From Caproiciproducens faecalis (GTDB taxonomy: Bacteria > Bacillota > Clostridia > Oscillospirales > Acutalibacteraceae), in assembly GCF_019448085.1 (NCBI RefSeq), contig NZ_JAGFNZ010000002.1, forward strand, positions 806,001-870,000: a stretch of DNA of 64,000 nt. Direction: 5' to 3'. Shown here piece after piece: positions 50,608 through 59,871 of the stretch. The stretch's first letter is position 1. Each line of letters begins with the position of its first letter. A program made the position numbers and the translations under genes. A model generated the notes under the pieces. That model was not told where the DNA came from and ran no database searches. It worked only from the letters and a program-made list of their open reading frames with translations.

Positions 50608-52305
50608 TTATTGAATTCCTAAAATACCCGGAGCAGTTTGCTTCAACTTCTCCGTTAATGCGACGGACAGTTCCTTATCCCCGGCCTTGGCTGAAATATA
50701 AATTTTGATTTTCGGCTCCGTTCCGCTGGGCCGTACCGTCAGCTTACTCCCGTTCTCCAGCCTGTATTCCAGCACGTTGGACTTCGGCAGCGCAATTTCG
50801 CTGATGGTTCCGTCATCGCAGCGGCGCGAGGTTTTGTAGTCGCTCCAGCCGGTCACTTGGAATCCGCAAATTTTCTTCGGCGCGCACGCACGCAGATTTT
50901 CCATGATACGGTCCATCTGAATCATGCCGTCCTCACCCTCAAAGCTGAAGCTGACCTGATCGTTCTCATAATAGCCGTATTTTTTGTAAAGCGCTTCCAT
51001 CGCGTCCACAAGGGTCATGCCCATTTTCTTATAATCGTATGCCATCTGGCAAATCAGCATACCGGCGTCCACCGCGTCTTTGTCGCGCACATAACCGCCG
51101 GAAAGGTAGCCGTAGCTTTCCTCAAAGCCAAAGAGATACCGGTCTGCCTCGCCTTTTTCCTCCAGCAGGGCGATCTGATCGCCGATATATTTAAATCCGG
51201 TCAGTACGCGTCGCATCTGGATTCCGTAGTTTTCCGCGACAGCCGTGACCATGTCCGTACTGACGATGGTAGTAACCGCGACGGGAGCTTTCGGCATCGT
51301 ACCGCTCTGCAGCCGGCCGCGGGCGATAAAGTCGAGCAGAAGTACACCCACCTCATTGCCGGTCATCTGCACAAATTTACCGTTCTGGTTAACGGCGATT
51401 CCGCAGCGGTCGCAGTCCGGGTCGGTAGCGAGCAGCAAATCCGGTTTTACGGTTTCACAAAGATCAATCCCTTTCTGAAGGGCCTCTTTGATTTCAGGGT
51501 TGGGGAACGGACAGGTGGCAAAGGTACCGTCCGGGAACTCCTGTTCCGGTACTACGGTAACGTCCTTTACGCCGATCATGTCCAGAATCCGGGTCACACA
51601 GACGCGCCCCGTCCCGTTGAGCGGGGTATAAACCACTTTGAGCCCGTCGCACTTTTCTGTAAAGACCCGCTGTTTCATCACTTCCGCCAGAAAGGAATCA
51701 ATTACTTCGTCCGAAATATAGCGGATGGTGCCCGCTTTGACAGCACCCTCAAAATCCGTATGTTTTACATCACGGAAAATATCAAGGTTGTTGATCTCAC
51801 TCAGAACCTCATCCGCCATTTCAAGGGCAATCTGACAGCCGTCGCTGCCGTAGGCCTTGTATCCGTTGTACTTGGCGGGATTGTGGCTTGCGGTGATGCA
51901 GATGCCCGCGTCACAGTGCAGGAACCGCACCGCGTAGGAAAGGGTGGGCGTTGGGGAAAGCCACGGATAGATGTGCGCGCGGATTCCGTTTGCGGCGAGC
52001 ACCGCGGCGCTTTCGCGCGCAAAAACGTCGGACTTGATGCGGCTGTCGTACGCGATGGCAACGGACGGCGATTTTCCGTGCTTGTTGAGGTAATTGGCAA
52101 GCCCCTGTGTCGCCTTGCGGACGGTATAGACGTTCATCCGGTTAGTCCCCGCGCCGATCACTCCGCGCAGGCCGCCGGTTCCAAATTCAAGATTGCGGTA
52201 GAATCTATCGTTGATCTCATCCGGCTGACCCTGAATTCTTTTCAGTTCATCCGTTAAATCCGGGTCGTCCAGTTCCGTGTTGAGCCATCTTTCATATTCC
52301 GTCAT
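50608..52305 (-). CDS. Phosphoglucomutase/phosphomannomutase
   Basis: A 565-residue alpha-D-phosphohexomutase of the PgcA type. The phosphoserine loop is GICITASHNPAKYNGYKAYG (Ser about 145), the magnesium loop ATDPDCDRCGIAV, the sugar-specificity loop GFEESYGYLSG and the phosphate-binding loop RPSGTEPKIKIYIS. It interconverts glucose-6- and glucose-1-phosphate, feeding UDP-glucose and envelope polymers. The start at 52305 is chosen for AAAGGAATG spacing; an ATG three codons earlier overlaps that site. Confidence 0.93.
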   Translation of the reverse strand: MTEYERWLNTELDDPDLTDELKRIQGQPDEINDRFYRNLEFGTGGLRGVIGAGTNRMNVYTVRKATQGLANYLNKHGKSPSVAIAYDSRIKSDVFARESAAVLAANGIRAHIYPWLSPTPTLSYAVRFLHCDAGICITASHNPAKYNGYKAYGSDGCQIALEMADEVLSEINNLDIFRDVKHTDFEGAVKAGTIRYISDEVIDSFLAEVMKQRVFTEKCDGLKVVYTPLNGTGRVCVTRILDMIGVKDVTVVPEQEFPDGTFATCPFPNPEIKEALQKGIDLCETVKPDLLLATDPDCDRCGIAVNQNGKFVQMTGNEVGVLLLDFIARGRLQSGTMPKAPVAVTTIVSTDMVTAVAENYGIQMRRVLTGFKYIGDQIALLEEKGEADRYLFGFEESYGYLSGGYVRDKDAVDAGMLICQMAYDYKKMGMTLVDAMEALYKKYGYYENDQVSFSFEGEDGMIQMDRIMENLRACAPKKICGFQVTGWSDYKTSRRCDDGTISEIALPKSNVLEYRLENGSKLTVRPSGTEPKIKIYISAKAGDKELSVALTEKLKQTAPGILGIQ

Positions 52306-52427
52306 GAAAAACATTCCTTTCCAAATATAAACTCCCTGTTGATTCCCCGGCTTCCCCTATGCGGGCAAAGCCGGATCATGCCTTTATAATTCCAATTAAG
52401 ATTACCATTAGTTCCGGAAAGTGTCAA

Positions 52428-52892
52428 TTATATTTTCAGGAGGTTGGTTACAACGCCTTGATTCGTAATGTCGATGATTCCGTAGGTTCCCCGGCTTCCG
52501 TTCAGGCTGCCGGGATTCATGATATACAGCCCGTCCTCGTAGTCCGTCATTGCATAGTGGGTATGGCCGAAAAGAAGAATATCCGCCTTGCGACCGCGCG
52601 CCGCTTCGGTTGCAGTATACAAGCCGTATTTAACATTATAAGTATAACCGTGAGTAAAAAATATGTGCTTGCCGCCAAGGGTAACGTCTTCTTCCACCGG
52701 CAGGGTGGAGCCCCAGTCACAATTGCCGCGCACCAGTAAAAACATTTTTTCTGGAAAGCTGTCCTTGATTTCCTGAGCTTCCTCCGCCCCGTCGCCTAAA
52801 TGGATAACCACCTCGGCGGTGGGCTGCTTTAAAATTGCCTCGCGCAGGGCGTATGCGTCCCTGTGCGTATCTGAGACCACTAGTATCCGCAT
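52428..52892 (-). CDS. YfcE/MJ0936-family metallophosphoesterase
   Basis: A 154-residue phosphodiesterase. Metal-binding motifs in order: VSDTHRD (residue 7), HLGDGAEEA, VRGNCDWG, FFTHGYTY and FGHTHYA. These are the blocks of the YfcE/MJ0936 family that cleaves phosphodiester bonds with two metal ions; the natural substrate is unknown. The ATG at 52892 behind CGGAGG gives the standard MRILVVSDTH start. It is divergent from the three-gene cluster at 52977. Confidence 0.92.
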   Translation of the reverse strand: MRILVVSDTHRDAYALREAILKQPTAEVVIHLGDGAEEAQEIKDSFPEKMFLLVRGNCDWGSTLPVEEDVTLGGKHIFFTHGYTYNVKYGLYTATEAARGRKADILLFGHTHYAMTDYEDGLYIMNPGSLNGSRGTYGIIDITNQGVVTNLLKI

Positions 52893-52976
52893 GATTAAAA
52901 AACCTCCGAATGAATGCCGGCTCGGCGCCGGAATATCTGAAAGACCCGCGTCATACAATGATAGCGGGGTGATTTT

Positions 52977-53147
52977 ATGCCAAACAATGATGCGCAAAAA
53001 CAGCTGCTGGAAAGCCTGCTCGGCCAGCTCAATACGGAGGACCGCAAAAAGCTGCAGGATATACTTGCCGACAAAACCGCTACGGAAAAAATACTCAGCA
53101 CGCCGCAGGCACAGGAACTTCTAAAGAAATTTACGGGAGGAAAATAA
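52977..53147 (+). CDS. Small helical protein, first gene of an unknown three-gene cluster
   Basis: A 56-residue frame, MPNNDAQKQLLESLLGQLN at the start and KEL-type helices to the end (TPQAQELLKKFTGGK). GCGGGGTG precedes the ATG. It is mostly amphipathic helix without membrane span. The stop TAA touches the ATG of the next gene, and a strong GGGAGG for that gene lies within it, so the two are coupled. No family was recognised. Confidence 0.7.
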   Translation: MPNNDAQKQLLESLLGQLNTEDRKKLQDILADKTATEKILSTPQAQELLKKFTGGK

Positions 53148-53510
53148 ATGGACGACGTTGCCGCCAAGCTCAGTGAACTGTTAGGCAGCCCCGGCGCAAT
53201 GGAAAAGCTGAAAGGCCTTGCCGGCCTGCTGGGCGGCGCTGCGTCTGAGCCGGCGGCCGACGCGCCTCCCCCGCCGCCGGAGCCCGGTAACAGCGGGGCT
53301 CCGCTTGGGCTGGATACCGATGCGTTACAGATGATGACAAAAATTGCGCCGCTGCTTTCCTCTTTCCGGCAGGAAGACGACAGCACCAGGCTTTTGCGTG
53401 CGCTGCGGCCCATGCTGGGTGCGGAGCGCCAGAAAAAGCTTGATGAGGCCGTTAAACTTTTGCAGCTGATGCGGATGCTTCCGCTTTTCAAAAGCAGCGG
53501 AATTTTCTGA
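53148..53510 (+). CDS. Uncharacterised helical protein with a proline-rich linker
   Basis: A 120-residue protein. A helical N-terminus with MEKLKGLAGLLGGAA is followed by a linker rich in Ala and Pro (ADAPPPPPEPGN, about residues 39-50), then a helical C-terminal half (LQMMTKIAPLLSSFRQEDD, LRALRPMLGAERQKKLDEAVKLLQLMRMLPLF). The second half resembles the first gene's helices in style. GGGAGG precedes the ATG. The family is not recognised; spore or envelope structure is a possible role, not a supported one. Confidence 0.7.
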   Translation: MDDVAAKLSELLGSPGAMEKLKGLAGLLGGAASEPAADAPPPPPEPGNSGAPLGLDTDALQMMTKIAPLLSSFRQEDDSTRLLRALRPMLGAERQKKLDEAVKLLQLMRMLPLFKSSGIF

Positions 53511-53520
53511 GGTGTAAGCC

Positions 53521-53898
53521 ATGGCCGACAATTATACTTATGATTTTCAACGCCTGCAGCAGGATGCCATCCGCCGGGCGCGGGAGATGCAGGCACGCGC
53601 CCAGGCGGGCGCTCCGCTGCCGAACAGTAACCCGCCGCGGCCGCAGGCGCCAGCGCCCGCTTTCTCAGCGCCGGCAGCTCCGGTTTCTGCCCCGCCGCGT
53701 TCTTCTGTGCCCGAGCCGTCAGCCGGGCAGCGGCATGAGCATGAGCCGTCCTTTGGCCCGCTTTCCCCCGTCAAGGATATTTTCGACTCCCTGATGAGCG
53801 ACAGCGAGCGCACACTGATTTTGGTGCTGATTCTGCTGCTGTCAGAAGAAAAAGCGGACATGGGACTCATCTTCGCGCTGATGTATCTTGTGATTTAA
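53521..53898 (+). CDS. Uncharacterised protein with proline-rich middle and hydrophobic C-terminus
   Basis: A 125-residue protein. MADNYTYDFQRLQQDAIRRAREMQ is a charged helix, residues about 30-75 are Pro/Ala-rich and probably unfolded, and the end DSERTLILVLILLLSEEKADMGLIFALMYLVI is a hydrophobic hairpin with a small polar turn. A short hydrophobic hairpin ending DSERTLILVLILLL is a pattern I associate with small clostridial sporulation-associated proteins. Ten bases after the preceding stop, it completes the cluster. Confidence 0.7.
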   Translation: MADNYTYDFQRLQQDAIRRAREMQARAQAGAPLPNSNPPRPQAPAPAFSAPAAPVSAPPRSSVPEPSAGQRHEHEPSFGPLSPVKDIFDSLMSDSERTLILVLILLLSEEKADMGLIFALMYLVI

Positions 53899-53901
53899 CC
53901 G

Positions 53902-54807
53902 TTAGTCCGCAGGGGTCTGAACCGCATAAATATATTCCTGACCGGTGGATGAATCGGTTTTCAAAACATAATCCATGTATTTGGTGGGGGTAGGAGCGGC
54001 GACGGCGCTGGTCGTCTGCGTGCGCCATGTATCGCTGGGCGAGACATAGCCAACATGCAGCACGGTGCTGTCGCCTTGCTTTTTTGCGCTCTCCGTATAG
54101 GGCATAAAGCTGCTGTCCGAAGAATACAGCGCCACATGGAACTGATTTTCCTCCGAGTTATATTCAAAAAACGTTTCCTGAGCGGGCGTTTTCGGCTGAA
54201 GCTGGCAGTCCGGCCCGAACAGGTCGCGGCAAGAGTCCACCACATCGCCGAGCGGCACCAAAATGCGGCCCGCGTCGTCGTAGCTGTTGTAATTGGTTCC
54301 GTTGTTTTCCGTAATGGTTTTCCACAGGGAAGCGTTCAGGACAAACTCCTCGTCGGCCTTGTCCGGGGACGCAAACGGCTTTGGGTCCTGCATCACCACG
54401 GTGGTCAGGAAAGAATCATAGGAACGCAGTTTGCTGTCGTCGGTCGCCGCAAAATAAATGCTCTTTCCAATGGAAGCCGCAATGAACCCAACGCCCACCA
54501 GCGCCAAAATCAGCACCAGCGCACCGACCGCCACGCCGTAACGGTGCCGTCTGCGACGTACTGTCCCCACATATTTTTCGGGCATTTTCGGCGTTTCCGG
54601 TTCTTCCGGCTCCAGTCCATCGCTCCATTTGGTCAGAAGCTCCTCGCCTTCGTCGCGGGTTTCCTCGGGCAGAAAATCGTCGATTTCTATGTCCTGCTCT
54701 AAGTCCTGCGGTTCGGCAGGTTCCAAATTTTCCGTCGGTTTTTCGCCGTATGCCCCGCGATAATCCGCTGAAAACCCCTCAATCTTCTTTCTCTGTTTTT
54801 TACTCAT
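53902..54807 (-). CDS. Single-span membrane protein of unknown function
   Basis: A 301-residue protein. The first 90 residues are cytoplasmic, acidic and low-complexity (EDLEQDIEIDDFLPEETRDE), followed by a basic patch RRRRHRYG, a single span about residues 93-115 (AVGALVLILALVGVGFIAASIG) and an outside domain of about 185 residues with conserved-looking FVLNASLWKTITENNGTNYNSYDDAGRILVPLGDVVDSC and two cysteines. It resembles unassigned membrane proteins of Ruminococcaceae. It is convergent with the three-gene cluster and 18 bases behind proA. Confidence 0.7.
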   Translation of the reverse strand: MSKKQRKKIEGFSADYRGAYGEKPTENLEPAEPQDLEQDIEIDDFLPEETRDEGEELLTKWSDGLEPEEPETPKMPEKYVGTVRRRRHRYGVAVGALVLILALVGVGFIAASIGKSIYFAATDDSKLRSYDSFLTTVVMQDPKPFASPDKADEEFVLNASLWKTITENNGTNYNSYDDAGRILVPLGDVVDSCRDLFGPDCQLQPKTPAQETFFEYNSEENQFHVALYSSDSSFMPYTESAKKQGDSTVLHVGYVSPSDTWRTQTTSAVAAPTPTKYMDYVLKTDSSTGQEYIYAVQTPAD

Positions 54808-54825
54808 CTGAAAATACTCCGTTTT

Positions 54826-56070
54826 CTATCTTATTTGGCCGCTGCCGCTGATAATAAACTTCGTAGAGGTCAGTTCGTTGACACCCATCGGCCCGCGCGC
54901 GTGCAGCTTCTGCGTGGAGATCCCGATTTCCGCGCCCAACCCGAATTCGCCGCCGTCGGTAAAGCGGGTGGAAGCATTCACATAAACCGCCGCGGAATCC
55001 ACCTGCGCGGTAAATTTCTGCGCGTTTTCATAGCTTTTCGTAATAATTGCCTCGCTGTGGCCGCTGGAGTACCGCGCGATATGGTCGATCGCGTCGTCGA
55101 TGCCGTCAACCACTTTGACCGCGAGGATATAGTCCAGATATTCGGTCGCCCAGTCCTCCTCCACGGCGGGAATCACGTCGGCACCGAGGATTTCCCTTGT
55201 CCGTTCACAGCCGCGGATCTCCACCTTTTTTTCGTCCAGCCGCGCCTTGATGGCGGGCAGCGCCTTTTCGGCAATGTCCCGGTGGACAAGCACGGTTTCA
55301 ATCGCGTTGCAGACGGACGGGCGCGAGGTTTTCGCGTTAAAAATAATATTGGCCGCCATCTCAATATCGGCGGTATCATCCACATAGACGTGGCAGTTGC
55401 CGGAGCCGGTCTCAATCACCGGCACGCGGGAATTCTGTACCACGGACTGAATCAGTCCCCGGCCGCCGCGCGGAATCAGTACATCGATCAATCCGGTCAG
55501 CTGCATCATTTCCACGGAAGAGGCGCGGCTGGTGTCCTCCACCAGCTGGATGCTGTCTTTCGGCAGCCCCGTTTGCTCCACCGCCGCGCGCAGAATTTCG
55601 GTAATGCGCGTATTGGAACGGATGGCCTCTTTGCCGCCGCGCAGAATCACCGCGTTGCCCGCTTTCAGACAGAGCGCCGCCGCGTCCGCTGTTACGTTTG
55701 GCCTTGCCTCGTAAATAATGCCGATGACGCCGAGCGGCACGCGCACCTGCTCAATTTTCAGTCCGTTCGGCCGTACCCCGCCGCCCACAATTGTGCCGAT
55801 CGGGTCGGTCTGCGCCGCCACGCTCCGGATTCCGTCCGCCATTGCTTTGATTCTGGTGGAATTCAACGTCAGCCGATCCAGCAGGGATTCACTCATGCCG
55901 TTTTCCCCGGCGGCTTTTAAATCCTGCGCATTGGCGGCAAGGATTTCGGCCTCTCCGTCTTCCAGCGCCTGTGCCATTGCGTAAAGCGCTTTATTTTTCA
56001 GCGCGCCCGCCGGGGCAAGCCCGCGGGCGGCTTCCTTCGCGTTTTTTCCCATTTGCTCTAAAACGGTCAT
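54826..56070 (-). CDS. proA: Gamma-glutamyl phosphate reductase
   Basis: A 414-residue aldehyde-dehydrogenase-fold enzyme of proline synthesis. The Rossmann part includes RVPLGVIGIIYEARPNVTADAA, the catalytic Cys lies in NAKTSRPSVCNAIETVLVH, and the end FGLGAEIGISTQKLHARGPMGVNELTS is the ProA signature. It reduces glutamyl-5-phosphate to the semialdehyde with NADPH. It lies 19 bases behind proB on the same strand, so proBA form an operon. Confidence 0.96.
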   Translation of the reverse strand: MTVLEQMGKNAKEAARGLAPAGALKNKALYAMAQALEDGEAEILAANAQDLKAAGENGMSESLLDRLTLNSTRIKAMADGIRSVAAQTDPIGTIVGGGVRPNGLKIEQVRVPLGVIGIIYEARPNVTADAAALCLKAGNAVILRGGKEAIRSNTRITEILRAAVEQTGLPKDSIQLVEDTSRASSVEMMQLTGLIDVLIPRGGRGLIQSVVQNSRVPVIETGSGNCHVYVDDTADIEMAANIIFNAKTSRPSVCNAIETVLVHRDIAEKALPAIKARLDEKKVEIRGCERTREILGADVIPAVEEDWATEYLDYILAVKVVDGIDDAIDHIARYSSGHSEAIITKSYENAQKFTAQVDSAAVYVNASTRFTDGGEFGLGAEIGISTQKLHARGPMGVNELTSTKFIISGSGQIR

Positions 56071-56089
56071 GGTATCACCCCTTCTTATC

Positions 56090-56890
56090 TTACTGCTTTC
56101 CTGTGCCGAAAAGTGTCCCTATTTGTACGCCGTCGAAAAGCTGGTACAGCGTCTTCGGATCGGCGCCGCTCATGACACAGCAGGGAATACCCGCTTCGTT
56201 CGCAATGGCGGCCGCGCTCACCTTGGTGCTCATCCCGCCCGTTCCCCGGTTGGAGCCGGTGCCACCCGCCAGCGCGCGGATTTCATCGGTCACCTGCGCC
56301 ACATAGGGAATCCGCTTTGCGGCGGGGTCAACGCGGGGATTCGCGTCGTACAGCCCGTCAATATCCGTCAGAATAATCAGCAAATCCGCGTTCGTCAAAA
56401 CGGCGACCGTTGCGGACAGCGTGTCGTTGTCGCCGAAATTGTTCCCGACCAGCTCGTCGATGGCAACGGAGTCGTTTTCATTGACCACCGGTATAATGTC
56501 CATTTTTATCAGTTCGCTGAAGGTATTCTGCGTATTCTTCTTGTTGTGCTCGTTCGCGACCACGTCGCCGGTCAGGAGCACCTGAGCCACCGTGCGGTTG
56601 TACTCGCCGAAAAGCTTGTCGTACATAAACATCAGCTCGCACTGGCCGACCGCGGCGACAGCCTGCTTCTTTTCCGTTTCCTGCGGGCGCTCCGGTAGAC
56701 CGAGCTTCCCCACGCCGACGCCGATGGCGCCGGAAGTGACAAGGATGATTTCCCTGCCGGAATTCTGAAGGTCGCTCAGAACTTTGCACAGCGTCTCCAT
56801 TCGGCGCAGATTCAGTTTTCCGTTTTCATAAGTAAGGGTGGAAGTCCCCACCTTTACAACAATTCTTTTTGCCTGTGTTACAGCCGACAT
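56090..56890 (-). CDS. proB: Glutamate 5-kinase, short form without PUA domain
   Basis: A 266-residue amino-acid-kinase-fold enzyme that phosphorylates glutamate, the first step of proline synthesis. VVKVGTSTLTYENGKLNLRR at the start, LVTSGAIGVGVGKLG, then PVVNENDSVAIDELVGNNFGDNDTLSA are signature segments. The C-terminal PUA domain that many ProB proteins have is absent; the protein ends soon after the kinase fold. Clostridial ProB proteins of this length are known. It is the first gene of proBA; an extended -10 (TGATATAAT) lies at 56922-56930. Confidence 0.94.
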   Translation of the reverse strand: MSAVTQAKRIVVKVGTSTLTYENGKLNLRRMETLCKVLSDLQNSGREIILVTSGAIGVGVGKLGLPERPQETEKKQAVAAVGQCELMFMYDKLFGEYNRTVAQVLLTGDVVANEHNKKNTQNTFSELIKMDIIPVVNENDSVAIDELVGNNFGDNDTLSATVAVLTNADLLIILTDIDGLYDANPRVDPAAKRIPYVAQVTDEIRALAGGTGSNRGTGGMSTKVSAAAIANEAGIPCCVMSGADPKTLYQLFDGVQIGTLFGTGKQ

Positions 56891-56982
56891 GTTCGATTCT
56901 CCTAAAATTTTTATACCCTAAATTATATCATAATCCGCCAAGGTTTTGAAGAAATATATTGTAAACGAAAGAGGAATTCTGT

Positions 56983-57017
56983 AAAAAAACTCCCGGAACT
57001 TTCATTCCGGGAGTTTT
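56983..57017 (-). terminator. Terminator after pnp
   Basis: AAAACTCCCGGAA pairs over 13 bases around CTTTCA, and the minus strand continues in T. Confidence 0.8.
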
Positions 57018-57035
57018 GCTTCATCAAAATCTGGT

Positions 57036-59285
57036 TCAGTCCTTCAAATCGCGTGGCTTGTTGGTGTTTGCAATAAAGCCGTTGCTTGCGCGGGGACGGT
57101 CCTCCCTGGGACGGTCGTCGTGGCGGCGGTCATCGCGGCGGGGCATTGGACGGCGGGGCGAATCGGAAATTTCATTTTCCGGAGTCAGCCCTTCAACCTC
57201 AATCAAAGCATCGCGGCGGGAAAGGTTCAGCCTGCCCTTGTCGTCTATTTCAAGCACCTTGACCATGACCTCGTCGCCGACATTGACAACATCCGTCACC
57301 TTCTCGGTGCGCTTGACGTCCAGACGGGAAATATGCACAAGGCCCTCTTTGCCCGGCGCAATTTCTACAAACGCGCCGAAGTCCATGATGCGGGTTACCT
57401 TGCCGTTGTAAATCGCGCCCGGCTCAGGGTCGTTCACGATTGTGTCGATAATCGTCATTGCGCGCTGGCAGTTTTCCGCGTCGATGCCGGAGACAAAGAC
57501 ATGTCCGTCCTCTTCCACATCTACCTTAACACCGCACTCCGCACAAATCTTCTGGATTACTTTGCCGCCGGAGCCGATTACTTCGCGGATCTTCTCCACC
57601 GGAATCAACGTGGACAGCATCTTCGGAGCGTACTTGGAAAGTTCCTTGCGCGGCTCCGGAATCGCCTTGAGCATGATTTCGTCAAGAATATAATCTCTTG
57701 CGTGGTGCGTTTTCTCCAACGCTTCCTTAACCATTTCAGGGGTAAGGCCGTCGATCTTCAGGTCCATCTGAATCGCGGTGATGCCCTCATGGGTACCGGC
57801 AACCTTAAAGTCCATATCGCCGAAGAAGTCCTCAAGACCCTGAATGTCAACCATGGTCATCCAGCGGTCACCCTCGGTGATAAGTCCGCAGGAAATACCG
57901 GCGACGGGCGCCTTGATCGGCACACCGGCAGCCATCAGCGCGAGCGTAGAGCCGCAGATGGAAGCCTGGGAGGTGGAACCGTTGGAGGACAGAACCTCGG
58001 AAACAAGGCGGTAGGCATACGGGAATTCCTCAACAGACGGGATAACCGGGACAAGCGCCCTTTCCGCAAGCGCGCCGTGACCGATTTCACGGCGGCCCGG
58101 GCCGCGGCTCGGCTTTGTTTCGCCTACGGAGTAGGACGGGAAATTATACTGGTGAATATAGCGTTTGCTTTCTTCTTCGTCAATGCCGTCCAGCATCTGG
58201 CAGTCGCTCACGGGGCCGAGGGTTGCGACGGTCAAAACCTGAGTCTGGCCTCTGGTAAACATACCGGAACCGTGTACGCGCGGCAGAAGGTCAACCTCCG
58301 CTGCGAGCGGGCGCATGTCATTCATTCCTCTGCCGTCCACGCGCTTCTGCTCATCGAGCAGCCAGCGGCGGACAATATATTTCTGCGTTTTATACATGCA
58401 TTCGTCGATCTTGGCCGCCTGGTCGGGGTAGACCGCATCGAATTTCTCATGTACCTTTTCGTAAATCGGCTTCAGTCTTGCGTCACGCACGCTCTTGTCG
58501 TCGGTGTCCAGCGCAACCTTGACTTCGTCCATGGCAAACTCTTTAATGGCACTGAGCATTTCCTCATTCGGCTCGTTACTCGGATAAGAGAATTTCTCTT
58601 TGCCGATTTCGGCCTGAATGCCCTTGATAAACGTAATGATTTTCTGGTTGGCTTCATGACCGGCCATAATGCCGTTGTACATCACTTCATCGCTGACAAT
58701 GTCCGCGCCCGCCTCAATCATGGCGATACGGGAATCGGTGGAAGCGACGGTGACAGCCATTTTTGAGGCCTTGCGCTGCTCGGAGGTCGGGTTAATCACA
58801 TACTGCCCGTCCACATAGCCGACGGAAACCCCGGAGATCGGGCCTTTCCACGGAATGTCGGAAACGCTCAGCGCAATGGAGGTACCCACCATAGCGGCAA
58901 TTTCCGGCGCGCAGTCGTGGTCTACCGACATGACCGTGCAGACGATGGAAACATCGTTGCGCATATCCTTCGGGAACAGCGGACGAATCGGGCGGTCAAT
59001 CACACGGGAGGTCAGAATCGCCTTGTCGCTCGGGCGGCCCTCACGCTTAATATAGGAACCCGGAATTCTGCCCACGGAGTAGAGCTTCTCCTCAAAATCC
59101 ACGGAAAGCGGGAAAAAGTCCACGCCCTCGCGGGGTTTGGCGGCTGCGGTAGCCGCAACATGCACTACGGTTTCGCCGTAACGGACCAGACATTCACCGT
59201 TTGCAAGCTGCCCCATTTTTCCGGTCTCGATTACGAGCGGACGTCCTGCAAAGTCTGTCTCATAAACTTTAAAATTTTCAAACAT
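57036..59285 (-). CDS. pnp: Polyribonucleotide nucleotidyltransferase (PNPase)
   Basis: A 749-residue 3'-5' exoribonuclease. Two RNase PH domains (front SVGRIPGSYIKREGRPSDKA, then PSYSVGETKPSRGPGRREIGHGALAERAL and IQMDLKIDGLTPEM) are followed by a KH domain (VEKIREVIGSGGKVIQKICAECG) and an S1 domain (YNGKVTRIMDFGAFVEIAPGKEG). The tail is very Arg/Asp-rich (RRPMPRRDDRRHDDRPRED). It degrades mRNA with phosphate. GGAGGAATACT precedes the ATG. It lies downstream of rpsO, the classic linkage, with a partial terminator in between. Confidence 0.97.
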   Translation of the reverse strand: MFENFKVYETDFAGRPLVIETGKMGQLANGECLVRYGETVVHVAATAAAKPREGVDFFPLSVDFEEKLYSVGRIPGSYIKREGRPSDKAILTSRVIDRPIRPLFPKDMRNDVSIVCTVMSVDHDCAPEIAAMVGTSIALSVSDIPWKGPISGVSVGYVDGQYVINPTSEQRKASKMAVTVASTDSRIAMIEAGADIVSDEVMYNGIMAGHEANQKIITFIKGIQAEIGKEKFSYPSNEPNEEMLSAIKEFAMDEVKVALDTDDKSVRDARLKPIYEKVHEKFDAVYPDQAAKIDECMYKTQKYIVRRWLLDEQKRVDGRGMNDMRPLAAEVDLLPRVHGSGMFTRGQTQVLTVATLGPVSDCQMLDGIDEEESKRYIHQYNFPSYSVGETKPSRGPGRREIGHGALAERALVPVIPSVEEFPYAYRLVSEVLSSNGSTSQASICGSTLALMAAGVPIKAPVAGISCGLITEGDRWMTMVDIQGLEDFFGDMDFKVAGTHEGITAIQMDLKIDGLTPEMVKEALEKTHHARDYILDEIMLKAIPEPRKELSKYAPKMLSTLIPVEKIREVIGSGGKVIQKICAECGVKVDVEEDGHVFVSGIDAENCQRAMTIIDTIVNDPEPGAIYNGKVTRIMDFGAFVEIAPGKEGLVHISRLDVKRTEKVTDVVNVGDEVMVKVLEIDDKGRLNLSRRDALIEVEGLTPENEISDSPRRPMPRRDDRRHDDRPREDRPRASNGFIANTNKPRDLKD

Positions 59286-59417
59286 AGTATTCCTCCATTT
59301 TCATTTTATTGATACGGGAGGAAACAGGTTTAGCAATAAAACCAGCATCCGGACTCCGGCTGTTCGTTTCACTGCTAAGTCCCGCATCCTTCCCATAAAA
59401 AATTTGCGGTTGTTCAC

Positions 59418-59453
59418 AAAAAGCCTAAAGGCAGGCGGTTTGCACCACCTGCC
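59418..59453 (-). terminator. Hairpin between rpsO and pnp
   Basis: GGCAGGTGG and CCGCCTGCC pair with one G-T step around TGCAAA and a TTTAGGCTTTTT stretch follows on the minus strand. It may stop part of the rpsO transcripts before pnp. Confidence 0.65.
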
Positions 59454-59467
59454 CAAACAGACTGTAA

Positions 59468-59731
59468 TTATTTGCGGATACCAAGCTTTGCAATAATGGT
59501 ACGATAGCGCTCAATGTCGGTGTTCTGCAAATATTTGAGCAGGTTCTTTCTTGAGCCAACCATTTTTAAAAGGCCGCGGCGGGAGTGATGATCTTTCTGA
59601 TGGGTTCTCAGATGCTCGGTCAGGTCGGTGATTCTCTTAGTGAGAACCGCAATCTGAACCTCTGCGGAGCCCGTGTCGCCCTCATGCATGGCATACTCTT
59701 TAATGATTTCTGTTTTCTCAGCTTTTAACAT
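59468..59731 (-). CDS. rpsO: 30S ribosomal protein S15
   Basis: An 87-residue protein with the S15 helices [52 protein letters not shown], including the 16S rRNA-binding His-Ser-Arg-Arg-Gly stretch. It sits early in 30S assembly. AAGGGTGGAAACACT precedes the ATG. The long leader (59732-59837) contains a CCCC-AAA-GGGG hairpin and could carry the self-control site known for S15 in other bacteria. Confidence 0.97.
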   Translation of the reverse strand: MLKAEKTEIIKEYAMHEGDTGSAEVQIAVLTKRITDLTEHLRTHQKDHHSRRGLLKMVGSRKNLLKYLQNTDIERYRTIIAKLGIRK

Positions 59732-59837
59732 AGTGTTTCCACCCTTTCATATTTTAACCCTCAGTCGCAGAAAAAGGCTGGTGAATTCCCCAAAGGGGCT
59801 TATTCCTTAATCCGGGAAAGGGGCATAATGCTGTTTT

Positions 59838-59865
59838 ATTATATCATGCCGATTTTGGTTTGTAA
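59838..59865 (-). promoter_or_regulatory. Sigma-A promoter of rpsO
   Basis: On the minus strand TTACAA and TATAAT are 16 bases apart, with TG one base before the -10 (extended -10). Confidence 0.6.
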
Positions 59866-59871
59866 ATCATT

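Noticed and set aside
50857-52257. 466-codon plus-strand frame over the phosphoglucomutase gene
   Set aside because: Antisense shadow; the minus-strand gene has all active-site motifs.
54835-58766. Long plus-strand frames over proA and pnp (361 and 548 codons)
   Set aside because: Antisense shadows of conserved enzymes.
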